The position numbers were made by a program, and so were the translations under genes. DNA of 64,000 nucleotides from assembly GCF_029909975.1 (NCBI RefSeq), contig NZ_CP094516.1, positions 3,410,001 to 3,474,000 on the forward strand, read 5' to 3'. Below the pieces are notes generated by a model that saw only the letters and a list, made by a program, of their open reading frames with translations, had not been told where the DNA came from and did not search any database. How positions within the stretch are numbered: the first letter of the stretch is position 1; each line of letters begins with the position of its first letter. This DNA is from Bradyrhizobium sp. ISRA430. Its GTDB lineage: Bacteria > Pseudomonadota > Alphaproteobacteria > Rhizobiales > Xanthobacteraceae. This document shows, one piece after another, positions 16,385 to 26,095 of the stretch.

Positions 16385-17101
16385 TCAGTTCCGCGCCGGC
16401 GCGGCGGCCGCAGCGGAGCGCGCGGGCCTCGGCGCACCGGGCTCGGCGACCGGTGCAGCCGGCGCGCGCGAGCGCATGATCGCGGCATCGATCTCGGCGA
16501 TCACGCGGCGCTGGATCGCCTCGTTCTTGTCGATCGTGATGTGACCGACGCCGGTGCCGCGCACGTCGACATTGTCGAGCTTGCCGCGGAAGCCGTTCGC
16601 GGCCCGCACCGGCTCGCCGGGACCATCGCCGATATAGATGTTGATGTAGCGCTCGGCGCCGGTCGTCAGCCTGGTCTTGAACACGGAGTCGAGGCCGATC
16701 GCGAGCTTCACCGGGACGCCGAGCTGGTTGAGCTTGGCGATCATGTCCGGCAGCGCGGTTGCACCGGAGGAATGCCCGACCAGGATGATGGTCTTGAGCC
16801 GGCCGGACTTGTAGGCGGCCGCCGCCTCATCGGCGAGCGAAGACCAGGACACGAAATTGGCGACCGTCACCGGGATGCCCTGCGCCTGGAGGCGGGCACC
16901 GATCGTGTCGAGCCCGAGCGAGAAGATGTTGAGCACGCCGCGCAGCAGGTAGACATGCGTCGTCGCGGCCGCCGAGGACGGCGCGGCCTTGGCGGTGGTC
17001 GGGCTCATGGCAACAGCGGACAGCAGGAGCAGGCACATCGCCCACACACGGATGGCGGACAACTGGCTGGCGCCGGCTGCGTAACGGCCGTTCGGTCTCA
17101 T
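16385..17101 (-). CDS. Secreted alpha/beta hydrolase, paralogue without LysM
   Basis: A 238-residue exported protein. MRPNGRYAAGASQLSAIRVW is followed by a hydrophobic signal core and likely cleavage near AKAAPS. The core VYLLRGVLNIFSLGLDTIGA aligns with VYLFRGAMGPIFSTGMDRLG of the hydrolase at 12808-13770, and the nucleophile elbow is GHSSG. Both also share the block RYINIYIGD / RFINIFLSD and a terminal HI-[TN]-I-[DE]-K segment. The C-terminus is an Ala/Pro-rich tail (RPARSAAAAAPARN) in place of the LysM domain. The ATG at 17101 follows AGGGA; the long frame that continues to 18253 runs through the ABC gene and is rejected. Substrate unknown. Confidence 0.75.
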   Translation of the reverse strand: MRPNGRYAAGASQLSAIRVWAMCLLLLSAVAMSPTTAKAAPSSAAATTHVYLLRGVLNIFSLGLDTIGARLQAQGIPVTVANFVSWSSLADEAAAAYKSGRLKTIILVGHSSGATALPDMIAKLNQLGVPVKLAIGLDSVFKTRLTTGAERYINIYIGDGPGEPVRAANGFRGKLDNVDVRGTGVGHITIDKNEAIQRRVIAEIDAAIMRSRAPAAPVAEPGAPRPARSAAAAAPARN

Positions 17102-17374
17102 CGATCTTTTCCCTGGGGACACACGCTTCGCGATTGGCCGGAATCGTAGCCATGCCGTGCTCGCAGACGCAACAAAGAGCCGCGTGAGCGACAATCTTAG
17201 CCGCAGCGCGTGACTGTTGCGCAACAGTTGCCCGGAACCTGCCCTGGAAGGGCCTGTTTTGAGACCATTTTTCTCCGGGGAATTGCGGCCACGCAAGCGC
17301 ATTCCTATTTCAGGGCTCCGCTGACCTGCCTCCCCGGCGGGTTCCAGCCTCCTTTCCCCAGCCATCCGGCCGTC

Positions 17375-18294
<920 letters not shown>

Positions 18295-18298
<4 letters not shown>

Positions 18299-19056
18299 AC
18301 TATCGCGCCATCCGTGCCATCTATCTGTTCGAAATGGCGCGCACCTGGCGCACGCTGCTGCAAAGCATCGTCTCGCCGGTCGTTTCGACCTCGCTCTATT
18401 TCGTGGTGTTCGGCGCCGCGATCGGCTCGCGCATCAGCGAGGTCCAGGGTGTGAGCTACGGCACCTTCATCGTGCCGGGCCTCGTGATGCTGTCGGTGCT
18501 GACACAGAGCATCGCGAATGCCTCGTTCGGCATCTACTTCCCGAAATTCGTCGGTACGATCTACGAGATCCTGTCGGCGCCGATCTCCTATTTCGAGATC
18601 GTGCTCGGCTATGTCGGCGCCGCCGCGACCAAATCGATCATCCTCGGCCTGATCATCCTCGCGACCGCCGGGTTGTTCGTGCCGCTGCACATCCAGCACC
18701 CGATCTGGATGCTGGCCTTCCTGGTGCTGACAGCGGTCACCTTCAGCCTGTTCGGCTTCATCATCGGCATCTGGGCCGACGGGTTCGAGAAGCTGCAGAT
18801 GATCCCGATGCTGGTGGTGACGCCGCTGACTTTCCTCGGCGGCAGCTTCTACTCCGTCAACATGCTGCCGCCGGCCTGGCACACCGTGGCGCTGCTCAAC
18901 CCCGTGGTCTATCTGATCTCCGGCTTCCGCTGGAGCTTCTACGAGATCGCCGACGTCAGCGTGTCGGTCAGCATGGGCATGACGCTGGCGTTCCTGGTGA
19001 TCTGTCTTGCCATCATCTGGTGGATCTTCCGCACGGGTTATCGGCTGAAGAATTAG
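18295..19056 (+). CDS. ABC-2 type permease
   Basis: A 253-residue permease with six hydrophobic helices, the membrane partner of the ATPase just upstream. Segments such as [40 protein letters not shown] and [20 protein letters not shown] are characteristic of ABC-2 exporters of the YadH/DrrB kind, with the conserved late block [17 protein letters not shown]. One ATPase and one permease gene imply a homodimeric pump. The 257 bases after it contain no gene or clear terminator before the L,D-transpeptidase. Confidence 0.92.
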
Positions 19057-19313
19057 GCTTGTTCAATGCTAGATGCGGCCAAATGGTTGCGCATTTATGA
19101 CGAATTGTCGTCGAGCTGAATGCGCTGGCCCGCTCGCGAAAATGTCAGCACCGCCGGCAGCGGTATGGCGCAATGTGGCCTTGCTTGCGCCCGGCGCCAC
19201 GTTAACGATGCATGGGGCAGCCCGCTGGAACCAAAGCCGGATTGCAGGCATAGTGCACGCCGGGGACGGAAAGCTGCGATGCCTGCGTGAACAGGCCGGA
19301 GGCCGAGAGTCAG

Positions 19314-20102
19314 ATGCGTTCCTTTTTCATTGTTTTCACTTCCCTGATGCTTTTGAGCGCGGGCACCGCGCAGGCGAAGGTCGCCATCACCATCGACAAG
19401 GACAATCAGCAGATGACCGTCGCCGTCGACGGCGTCGAGCGCTACCACTGGCCGGTGTCGACCGGCATCCCCTCGCGCGAGACGCCGAGCGGCGCATTCC
19501 GCGCCTTCCGCATGGAAGAGGACCACTACTCCAAGGAATTCGACGACGCGCCGATGCCGCACTCGATCTTCTTCACCAAGATCGGGCACGCCATCCATGG
19601 CACCGATTCCGTCAGCCGGCTCGGCACGCCCGCCTCGCATGGCTGCGTGCGGCTGTCGCGCCAGAATGCCTCGACGCTCTATGCGCTCGTGCAGGAGCAG
19701 GGCGTGCTCAACACTACGGTGACGCTGACCGGCTCCGCCACGGTTGCGCTCGCGCGCAATCCGCGCGGCCGCAATGCCGTCGCGCGCGCCTCGCAGCCGG
19801 CCGGAGATCAGTACACCGCCGCCGGCGAGCCCGTGGATCTGACGCCGCAGGCACCGCCGCGCCGCTACATGCCGCAGGACGACAACTACATCTATCCGGC
19901 CGATGGCAGCGACACAGGCGCGCGCTATCCGGCGCCGCGCTCGGCCCGCCAAGTCTACGATACGCAGATCCAGCAGCAGCCGCAGCAGCAGTACTACGGC
20001 CAGGGTTACGGCCAAAACTACGGCCAACAGGGCTATTACTATCAGCAGCAGCCCCGCCAGTATTATCAGCCGCGCAGCGGCTACAACTACTATCAGAACT
20101 GA
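19314..20102 (+). CDS. L,D-transpeptidase (YkuD) with Gln/Tyr-rich tail
   Basis: A 262-residue periplasmic enzyme expected to form 3-3 peptidoglycan crosslinks or attach proteins to the wall. The signal peptide is MRSFFIVFTSLMLLSAGTAQ with cleavage near AQA. The YkuD domain spans about 22-145, with His95 in HGTDS, then His109 and the catalytic Cys111 in SHGCVRL. Beyond it lies a Pro/Ala linker and, from about residue 220, a tail made almost only of Gln, Tyr, Gly, Pro, Arg and Asn (QQQPQQQYYGQGYGQ and similar). The ATG at 19314 starts the signal peptide; a GTG nine codons upstream is less likely. It stands alone, with 150 bases before the next gene. Confidence 0.9.
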   Translation: MRSFFIVFTSLMLLSAGTAQAKVAITIDKDNQQMTVAVDGVERYHWPVSTGIPSRETPSGAFRAFRMEEDHYSKEFDDAPMPHSIFFTKIGHAIHGTDSVSRLGTPASHGCVRLSRQNASTLYALVQEQGVLNTTVTLTGSATVALARNPRGRNAVARASQPAGDQYTAAGEPVDLTPQAPPRRYMPQDDNYIYPADGSDTGARYPAPRSARQVYDTQIQQQPQQQYYGQGYGQNYGQQGYYYQQQPRQYYQPRSGYNYYQN

Positions 20103-20252
20103 CGCCATTTGAACGCGGCCTCGCCGCGTTCGACGATTTCCGCGCAGTATCTCCGGCCGCCACCAGAGCGGCGACGCCGTGACGACCGTACAGACTGGGC
20201 CGAAGGCGCCAAAAAACGCTGGGATCTCGCCCTTGCTCTTGCCCGGGAAAAC

Positions 20253-21248
20253 ATGATGCCATCACGTGCGGTGACCATAGTCGTATTCACGATTCTGTTG
20301 GTAGGCCGCGCGATGGCATCTGACTTTTCATTCGACATCGAAGCGCATCGCGGCGGGCGGGCCCTGATGCCGGAGAATACCCTGCCGGCCTTCGCCAATG
20401 CGCTGTCGATGGGCGTCGACACGCTGGAGCTCGACGTCGGTGTCACCGCTGACGGCGAGGTCGTTGTGTCGCACGAGCGCGGGCTCAATCCGGACCTTGC
20501 GCGCGATGCCAATGGCGCCTACGTCACTACCCCCGACACGCCCTTCGTGAAATTGCGGCTGGAAGAGGTCAAAAGATACGACGTGGGCCGGATCAGGCCG
20601 GACAGCGCCTATGCGAGGCAATTCCCCGACCAGCACGCCGTGCCCGGCACGCGCATTCCCACGCTGAAGGAGGTCTTCGCGCTGGTGCGCAAATCGGGCA
20701 ACGGCCGCGTGCGCTTCAACATCGAGACCAAGATCGATCCGGACCATCCGGACGAGTCGCTGGGTCCGCAGGCCTTCGTCAGCAGGCTGCTCGGGCTGAT
20801 CGCGACCGAGGGATTTTCCGACCGTGTCATGATCCAGTCGTTCGACTGGCGGACCTTGCAGCTCGTCCAGCAGCAGGCGCCCAGGATTCCGACCGTCTAT
20901 CTCACGCTTCAGCGCGGCTCCGCGCCGACCGTCGCGCTCGACAAGGCAACGAGCTGGACGGCGGGCTTCAGTCCTGCCGATCATGCCGGCTCGCTACCGC
21001 GGACCATCAAGGCTGCGGGCGGGGCGATCTGGTCGCCCTATTTCGGCGACGTAACTGCGGCGCTGATCACTGAGGCCCACGCGCTCGGCTTGCGGGTCGT
21101 GGTGTGGACGGTCAACAAGCCCGAGGACATCGCGGGAATGATCGAGATCGGCGTCGACGGCATCATCTCGGATCGTCCCGACCTGTTGCGACGGGTGGCC
21201 GGCGAGAAGGGCATTGCGCTGCCGGCGGGGACGCCGGTCGAGCCGTAA
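20253..21248 (+). CDS. Glycerophosphodiester phosphodiesterase, secreted
   Basis: A 331-residue GDPD-family enzyme that hydrolyses glycerophosphodiesters to glycerol 3-phosphate and an alcohol. The signal-like N-terminus MMPSRAVTIVVFTILLVGRA ends near AMA, indicating a periplasmic location. The active-site set is AHRGGRALMPENTLPAF (His, Arg, Glu), TLELDVGVTADGEVVVSHE (Glu, Asp, His), RFNIETKID, and VVVWTVNKPED; the C-terminal DGIISDRPDLL completes the TIM barrel. Two adjacent ATGs (20253, 20256) are possible starts; the long upstream frame has no signal peptide and is rejected. It would recycle phospholipid head groups or phosphodiester membrane-derived glucans. Confidence 0.9.
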   Translation: MMPSRAVTIVVFTILLVGRAMASDFSFDIEAHRGGRALMPENTLPAFANALSMGVDTLELDVGVTADGEVVVSHERGLNPDLARDANGAYVTTPDTPFVKLRLEEVKRYDVGRIRPDSAYARQFPDQHAVPGTRIPTLKEVFALVRKSGNGRVRFNIETKIDPDHPDESLGPQAFVSRLLGLIATEGFSDRVMIQSFDWRTLQLVQQQAPRIPTVYLTLQRGSAPTVALDKATSWTAGFSPADHAGSLPRTIKAAGGAIWSPYFGDVTAALITEAHALGLRVVVWTVNKPEDIAGMIEIGVDGIISDRPDLLRRVAGEKGIALPAGTPVEP

Positions 21249-21263
21249 GTCTCAAACGATCTC

Positions 21264-21389
21264 GTGTCCCGGACGCGGCCCGGCATGCCGGGCGATGCGA
21301 AGCATCGTCCCGTATGACGCGACGCAGAGCCGGGACCCAGGCCCCGGCTCTGCAGCGCACCGCAACACATTGCGCTGCGTCCGGGGCAC
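21264..21389. repeat. Interspersed palindromic repeat, family F copy 1
   Basis: A GC-rich element that begins GTGTCCCGGACGC and ends GCGTCCGGGGCAC, so the ends are inverted. Inner hairpins include GCCCGGCATGCCGGGC and GATGCGAAGCATC. It lies between convergent genes. A second copy with the same ends is at 33449-33568. Confidence 0.7.
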
Positions 21390-21414
21390 GAGATTCTCTA
21401 CTGTCCTAACAGCC

Positions 21415-23694
21415 CTACTCCCCATTCCTCAGGCGCCGATAGAGCGCACCGAGGATGTTGGAATAGTCGTCGGTCCAAACCCGCACGTTGTCGTCGGCAT
21501 CGGTCTCCTCCCACTGCTTGGAGGCGGCGAGCTTGCCGACGTCCGCCTCCTCGCGTGCGGAGATGACGACGTCGGTCGAGAAGATGTAGTCCGCGTCGCG
21601 CCCGGAGTCCTCGTTGTAGACCCAGCTCTTCAAGTCGTTGGCATCGGCGATACCGACCACGACGGGCTCGAGATCGAGATGCCGGTTGGAGACGTGCATC
21701 ACCACGGCGCCGTGCGGGGCGAGCTTGTCCTTGTAGATCTTCATCGCCTCCGCGGTGGCGAGATGGATCGGGATCGCGTCCGACGAATAGGCATCGACGA
21801 TGATGAGGTCGTAGGCGCCGTCCGGCTCCTTCGCGAAGGTGAGGCGCGCATCGCCGATCACCGGCTTCAGGTCCGGCGCGCAACTCGAGATGTAGCGGAA
21901 ATTCTTCGGATCACGCGCGGCGTCGACCATGGACTGGTCAATCTCGAAAAACTTCCAGCTCTCCCCTCGCTCCGCAGCGCAAGCGAGCGTGCCCGATCCG
22001 ACGCCGATCGCGGCGACCTTCAGCGGCGCGCCCTTGCGCTCGCGGATCGCGGTGATGGCCTGACCGATGCCGCCGTCCTTATGGTAATAGGTGATCGGCT
22101 CCGGGCGGCCCGTGACCGGCGTGCCGTCATTGTTGCGGAAGCGCTCGGCGCCGTGAATCGTGGTGCCGTGCATCAGCACGTGGAAATAGCCGCCGGGCGT
22201 CACAACGATCTTGTGCACGCCGAAGAAGCTGCGCACCGTGACGACACGGCCCTCATCCGCCGGATAGATCCGCGCCAGCGCCAGCGCGAGCACGACGGTG
22301 GCAAAGATCTTCCAGCGGCCGGCATTGAGCGTGAGCGCCAGCAACGCGGCGAGCACACCGACGGCGCCGGCAACCCACACGCGGTGATCCTCGAACCAGG
22401 TCGAGAGGTCGCCCGTCGTCCAAGATGGGGCAATCAGCGCCACCGCGAGTGCGATGAGCACCAGCCAATACCATTTGACGAGGCCCGCGAGTCGCTCGTC
22501 TGCCGAGGGTCGGCAGAGCGCGGCAAGCGCGACCAGGATCGGATATTCGGCGATCCACGAGAAGGTGAACGGCGCAAGCAGGCCCGCGAACAGGCCACCG
22601 ACCATGCCGCCGAACGACAGCGCGACGTAGAAACCAGTGAGATATCTTGCCGCCGGTCGCGTCCGCGCCAGCTCGCCATGACAGGCCATGGCGATGACGA
22701 AGAAGCAGAGCTGATGGCCGCCGAGCGTGAGCAGCAGATTCTGCTCGCCGCCGAAGGCCAGCAGCAGGATGACGCCGGCAATCGCGACCGGTTGGAGCAT
22801 CAGCATCCATTTGTGCGGCAGCAGCGGCCGCGACTGAAACACCAGCACCCAGGTCAACAGATAGAGCGACAGCGGCAACACCCACAAAAGCGGCGCCGCC
22901 GCAACGTCGGTGGAGATGTGCGCGGTCACGGCGATGAGCAGGCCCGAGGGCACCGCGGCGAGGAAGATCCAGCGCAGCCGCGTCGCGAGGCTCGGTGCCG
23001 GCGCATTGGTGTCCCCGGTTTGCACGGCGACTGCGGTCAGTCTCGGCGAACGCAACAGCAGCACGCCGCAGCCGGCGATCAGGAGGATCAAAAGGCCGTA
23101 GCCGCCGGTCCAGAGCCGGTTCTGCGCATGCAGCGTGAACATCGGCTCCAGCAGGAACGGATAGGACAGCAGCGCGAGGAAGCTGCCGATGTTGGAGGAG
23201 GCATAGAGGAAGTAGGGATCGTGCGCATCGGGATGACCGGTGCGGACGAACCAGGCCTGCAGCAGCGGGTTGTTGGCCGCGAGCGCGAAGAACGGCAGAC
23301 CGATCGAGACCGCGAACAGGCCGAGCAGCCAGAACGCATAGCCTGAACTGGGCGGCTCGCCATAGGCGGTAGCGATGCCGAGCGGCAGCGTGGCGAAGGC
23401 CGCGATCAGCAGCATCAGATGCACCACCACCGGAATGATGCGGTTCCTGACCTGCATCAACAGATGCGCATAGGCGTAGCCCGCAAGCAGCAGCGACTGG
23501 AAGAACACCATCGCCACCGACCACACGGCCGGCGAGCCGCCGAGCCGCGGCAGCACCATCTTGGTAAACAGCGGCTGCACCGAAAACAGCAGCAGAGCGC
23601 TGACGAAGATCGCGGCCGTATAGACCGTCAGCAACAGGCGGTTGCGCGACGAAGACGGCTGCTCCATGGCAGCGGGTTGCACGATCGAATCCAT
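21415..23694 (-). CDS. Membrane-bound spermidine synthase-like protein
   Basis: A 759-residue fusion of a polytopic membrane region (about residues 20-500, a dozen or more helices) and a C-terminal spermidine-synthase-like SAM/dcSAM-binding fold. The soluble part has VAAIGVGSGTLACAAERGE (nucleotide-binding loop), FFEIDQSMVDAARD, PVIGDARLTF and DLIIVDAYSSDAIPIHL, matching the GGGxG, acidic and DAY/DAF blocks of the family. Whether it makes polyamines, or instead methylates or binds other ligands at the membrane, is not known for this fused family. The ATG at 23694 (MDSIVQPAAME) is chosen; the 51 further upstream codons run through the divergent promoter region. It is divergent from the CrtI-like gene. 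Confidence 0.82.
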   Translation of the reverse strand: MDSIVQPAAMEQPSSSRNRLLLTVYTAAIFVSALLLFSVQPLFTKMVLPRLGGSPAVWSVAMVFFQSLLLAGYAYAHLLMQVRNRIIPVVVHLMLLIAAFATLPLGIATAYGEPPSSGYAFWLLGLFAVSIGLPFFALAANNPLLQAWFVRTGHPDAHDPYFLYASSNIGSFLALLSYPFLLEPMFTLHAQNRLWTGGYGLLILLIAGCGVLLLRSPRLTAVAVQTGDTNAPAPSLATRLRWIFLAAVPSGLLIAVTAHISTDVAAAPLLWVLPLSLYLLTWVLVFQSRPLLPHKWMLMLQPVAIAGVILLLAFGGEQNLLLTLGGHQLCFFVIAMACHGELARTRPAARYLTGFYVALSFGGMVGGLFAGLLAPFTFSWIAEYPILVALAALCRPSADERLAGLVKWYWLVLIALAVALIAPSWTTGDLSTWFEDHRVWVAGAVGVLAALLALTLNAGRWKIFATVVLALALARIYPADEGRVVTVRSFFGVHKIVVTPGGYFHVLMHGTTIHGAERFRNNDGTPVTGRPEPITYYHKDGGIGQAITAIRERKGAPLKVAAIGVGSGTLACAAERGESWKFFEIDQSMVDAARDPKNFRYISSCAPDLKPVIGDARLTFAKEPDGAYDLIIVDAYSSDAIPIHLATAEAMKIYKDKLAPHGAVVMHVSNRHLDLEPVVVGIADANDLKSWVYNEDSGRDADYIFSTDVVISAREEADVGKLAASKQWEETDADDNVRVWTDDYSNILGALYRRLRNGE

Positions 23695-23795
23695 GCGGGC
23701 TCCGGCTTCACCCCGGCGGGCGCCGGGCGCGCGCAATGGAGCACAAGGGCCCTGAACGAGCAATAAAGGCTGTCGTGATGTTGCGGCGGGCAATG

Positions 23796-23822
23796 CCTGA
23801 TATACACCTGATATACAGGTGT
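23796..23822. promoter_or_regulatory. Tandem 11-bp repeat and 19-bp palindrome in divergent promoter
   Basis: CCTGATATACA occurs twice back to back (23796-23806, 23807-23817). Overlapping it is the perfect dyad ACACCTG-ATATA-CAGGTGT (23804-23822). It lies between the divergent spermidine-synthase-like and CrtI-like genes, 58 bases upstream of the latter's start. A candidate operator; no regulator gene is adjacent. Confidence 0.45.
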
Positions 23823-23879
23823 CATTCCGGCACGCGCGAAAGCGCAAACCCAGAATGGCCGTGGAACAAGTTGAACCTC

Positions 23880-25490
23880 ATGACCGAAACCGACGTCGTC
23901 ATCATCGGCGCTGGCCATAACGGCCTCACCTGCGCGGCCTATCTCGCGATGGCGGGCCTGCGCGTATGCGTGGTCGAACGCCGCAAGGTGGTCGGCGGCG
24001 CAGCGGTCACGGAGGAGTTTCATCCGGGTTTCCGCAACTCGGTTGCAGCCTACACCGTGAGCCTGCTCAATCCGCAGGTGATCCGCGACTTGAAGCTCGC
24101 CGAAAGGGGCCTGCGCGTCGTCGAGCGGCGCGCGCAGAATTTTCTGCCCGCGCCCGATGGCCACTATCTCCTCACCGGCGAGGGAAGGACGAAAAGCGCG
24201 GTCGCGCGGCTCAGCGCCCATGATGCCGACGCGCTCGACGGCTTCTCGCGCGAGCTGGAGGACATCGCCGACGTGTTGCGGCAGTTCGTGCTGCGTGCGC
24301 CGCCGAACCTGCTCGCCAGCTTTGGTGTTGGCGCGATCCGCGAGGCCATGAACGCGGTCCAGAGCGCCAACATCCTGCGTGGGCTGACGCTGGAACAGAG
24401 CCGCAGCCTGCTCGACCTCTTCACCCGCTCGGCCGGCGAGATGCTGGACGAGCGGTTCGAGCACGATCTCGTCAAGGCGCTGTTCGGCTTCGATGCGATC
24501 GTCGGCAACTACGCGAGCCCTTACGCGGCGGGATCGGCCTATGTGATGCTGCATCACGCCTTCGGCGAAGTGAACGGCAAGAAGGGCGTCTGGGGCCACG
24601 CCATCGGCGGGATGGGCGCGATCACGCAGGCGATGGCGCGCGCCGCGCGCGACCACGGCGTCACGATCGAGACGGACGCCGGCGTGCGCGAGGTAATCGT
24701 CGAGCGCGACCGCGCGGCCGGCGTGATCCTGGAAAATGGCGAGACCATCCGCGCGAAATATGTCGCGGCCAACGTCAATCCAAAGCTGCTCTATACGCGG
24801 CTGGTCGCGGCGCAGGCCCTGCCCGCCGACTTCCTCGCGCGCATTCGCCACTGGAAGAACGGCTCCGGCACCTTCCGCATGAACGTGGCGCTGGACCACC
24901 TGCCCTCCTTCACCGCGCTGCCGGGCGAGGGCGATCATCTCACCTCGGGCATTATCATCGCGCCGAGCCTCGGCTACATGGACAGCGCCTATCTCGATGC
25001 GCGCGCACAGGGCTGGAGCCGGGAGCCGGTCGTCGAGATGCTGATCCCCTCGACACTCGACGACACCCTTGCGCCCGCGGGCAAGCACGTCGCGAGCCTG
25101 TTCTGCCAGCACGTCGCTCCGGAACTGCCCGACGGCAAGTCCTGGGACGATCACCGCGAGGAAGTCGCCGATCTCATGATCGCGACGGTGGACAAATATG
25201 CCCCTGGCTTTGCGGCCAGCGTGCTCGGCCGCCAGATTCTCTCGCCGCTCGATCTCGAACGGCAGTTCGGCCTGCTCGGCGGCGACATCTTTCACGGCGC
25301 GCTGACGCTGAACCAGCTTTTCTCGGCGCGGCCGATGCTGGGCCACGCCGATTACCGCGGGCCGCTGAAGGGCCTGTATCACTGCGGTTCCGGCGCCCAC
25401 CCCGGCGGCGGCGTCACCGGCGCGCCCGGCCATAACGCGGCGCGGGTGATCCTAAGGGATCATCGCTCGCTGTTCGGAACCCGTGGATAA
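23880..25490 (+). CDS. Phytoene dehydrogenase-like FAD oxidoreductase (PYROXD2-like)
   Basis: A 536-residue FAD-dependent oxidoreductase of the CrtI/PYROXD2 superfamily. The N-terminal dinucleotide fold is VVIIGAGHNGLTCAAYLAMA followed by the acidic strand end VCVVERR and VVGGAAVTEEFHPGF. The C-terminus has the FAD-closing block GLYHCGSGAHPGGGVTGAPG and GHNAARVIL. No carotenoid genes are nearby, and the overall pattern (NSVAAYTVSLLNPQVIRDL after the FAD motif) is that of the PYROXD2-like branch rather than true phytoene desaturase, so the substrate is unknown. The start at 23880 (MTETDVV) is chosen over a frame with 48 extra residues that runs through a partial palindromic repeat. Confidence 0.85.
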   Translation: MTETDVVIIGAGHNGLTCAAYLAMAGLRVCVVERRKVVGGAAVTEEFHPGFRNSVAAYTVSLLNPQVIRDLKLAERGLRVVERRAQNFLPAPDGHYLLTGEGRTKSAVARLSAHDADALDGFSRELEDIADVLRQFVLRAPPNLLASFGVGAIREAMNAVQSANILRGLTLEQSRSLLDLFTRSAGEMLDERFEHDLVKALFGFDAIVGNYASPYAAGSAYVMLHHAFGEVNGKKGVWGHAIGGMGAITQAMARAARDHGVTIETDAGVREVIVERDRAAGVILENGETIRAKYVAANVNPKLLYTRLVAAQALPADFLARIRHWKNGSGTFRMNVALDHLPSFTALPGEGDHLTSGIIIAPSLGYMDSAYLDARAQGWSREPVVEMLIPSTLDDTLAPAGKHVASLFCQHVAPELPDGKSWDDHREEVADLMIATVDKYAPGFAASVLGRQILSPLDLERQFGLLGGDIFHGALTLNQLFSARPMLGHADYRGPLKGLYHCGSGAHPGGGVTGAPGHNAARVILRDHRSLFGTRG

Positions 25491-25930
25491 GGCTGTGGAT
25501 GAGCTGTGGGCGGGCCGTCGACCGAGGAAAATCACGCATGGATGAGGATGGTGCAGGTTCGGTCGTCACCAGGAACGTCCCCCGAATACCCTTGTCGTAG
25601 GAAGTCCGCCGCGGTCGTTCGTTCGACCGGCGAACGCTGGAGGAACATCCGCCACGGGGCGTGAGCGGAAATTCCAAACTGAGGCACGACCGGCGAGGCC
25701 GTGGATGCCTGTGCGCAGCGGGGGAAATGCTGTGGAAATCTTTTGGGGATAAGCGGCGGGATAAGTTGGTCGACAGCCATCCGAGGAAGAGGCGGACGGC
25801 TTGGGGACATCGCTGTGAAAGCCGCCGCCGAAAGCGACTACGCCCGCCAGGGGGCAATCCCCTTGCGGGCGTTGGTCAAAAAAGCCGTCTATGAAGAATG
25901 TAGCCGCCGCTGGGAAATGGAAGGCTGAAA
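25491..25930. other. 440-base intergenic region, mostly unexplained
   Basis: The start, just after the oxidoreductase stop, has repeated TGTGG words and GTGGATAAG. A hairpin lies at 25841-25871: CGCCCGC and GCGGGCG arms around an inner AGGGG/CCCCTT stem; on the plus strand it is followed by TTGGTCAAAAAA. A possible 37-codon plus-strand frame opens at a GTG at 25815 and ends with the TGA at 25926-25928, but it runs through the hairpin and has no recognised family. No confident gene is present. The region must include the 3' end of the minus-strand Flp pilin transcript. Confidence 0.4.
25841..25871. terminator. Hairpin downstream of Flp pilin gene
   Basis: Arms CGCCCGC (25841-25847) and GCGGGCG (25865-25871) enclose a second stem of AGGGG and CCCCT. 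It lies about 60 bases beyond the stop of the minus-strand pilin gene. The minus-strand sequence after it (TAGTCGCTTTC) is only weakly U-rich, so it may be a mRNA-stabilising end rather than a strong terminator. Confidence 0.4.
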
Positions 25931-26095
25931 TTACTTCAAGGAGCTGCTAATCGCACCGAACTTCTCGTTCAGGGTGGTGCCCAGGCTGTTCACCACGGTG
26001 ATGATCGCCAGCGCGATACCGGCTGCGATCAGGCCGTATTCGATCGCGGTCGCCCCGGATTCATCGGACCAGAACTTCTGAACCAAACGCTTCAA
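25931..26095 (-). CDS. Flp/Fap-type pilin
   Basis: A 54-residue type IVb prepilin. The leader ends in Gly followed by ATAIEYGLIAAGIALAII, matching the G/xxxxEY cleavage site for a TadV/CpaA-type peptidase, and the hydrophobic helix then ends VVNSLGTTLNEKFGAISSSL. The start is taken as the TTG at 26095 because a perfect GGAGG (26102-26106) precedes it by 6 bases; the ATG at 26119 lacks a ribosome-binding site and would add eight mostly basic residues (MKWKRRRV). No tad/cpa assembly genes are in the window, so this is an orphan subunit that would need machinery encoded elsewhere. Confidence 0.9.
   Translation of the reverse strand: MKRLVQKFWSDESGATAIEYGLIAAGIALAIITVVNSLGTTLNEKFGAISSSLK

Noticed and set aside
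21214..23346. 710-codon plus-strand frame opposite the spermidine-synthase-like gene
   Set aside because: Highly charged antisense shadow that begins in the family F repeat.
23880..25490. True phytoene desaturase (crtI) call
   Set aside because: No carotenoid genes nearby and the N-terminal block fits the PYROXD2-like branch better.
25701..25928. 75-codon plus-strand frame before the pilin gene
   Set aside because: Runs through a hairpin, has no family, and only its last 37 codons look coding-like; kept as part of the unexplained region.
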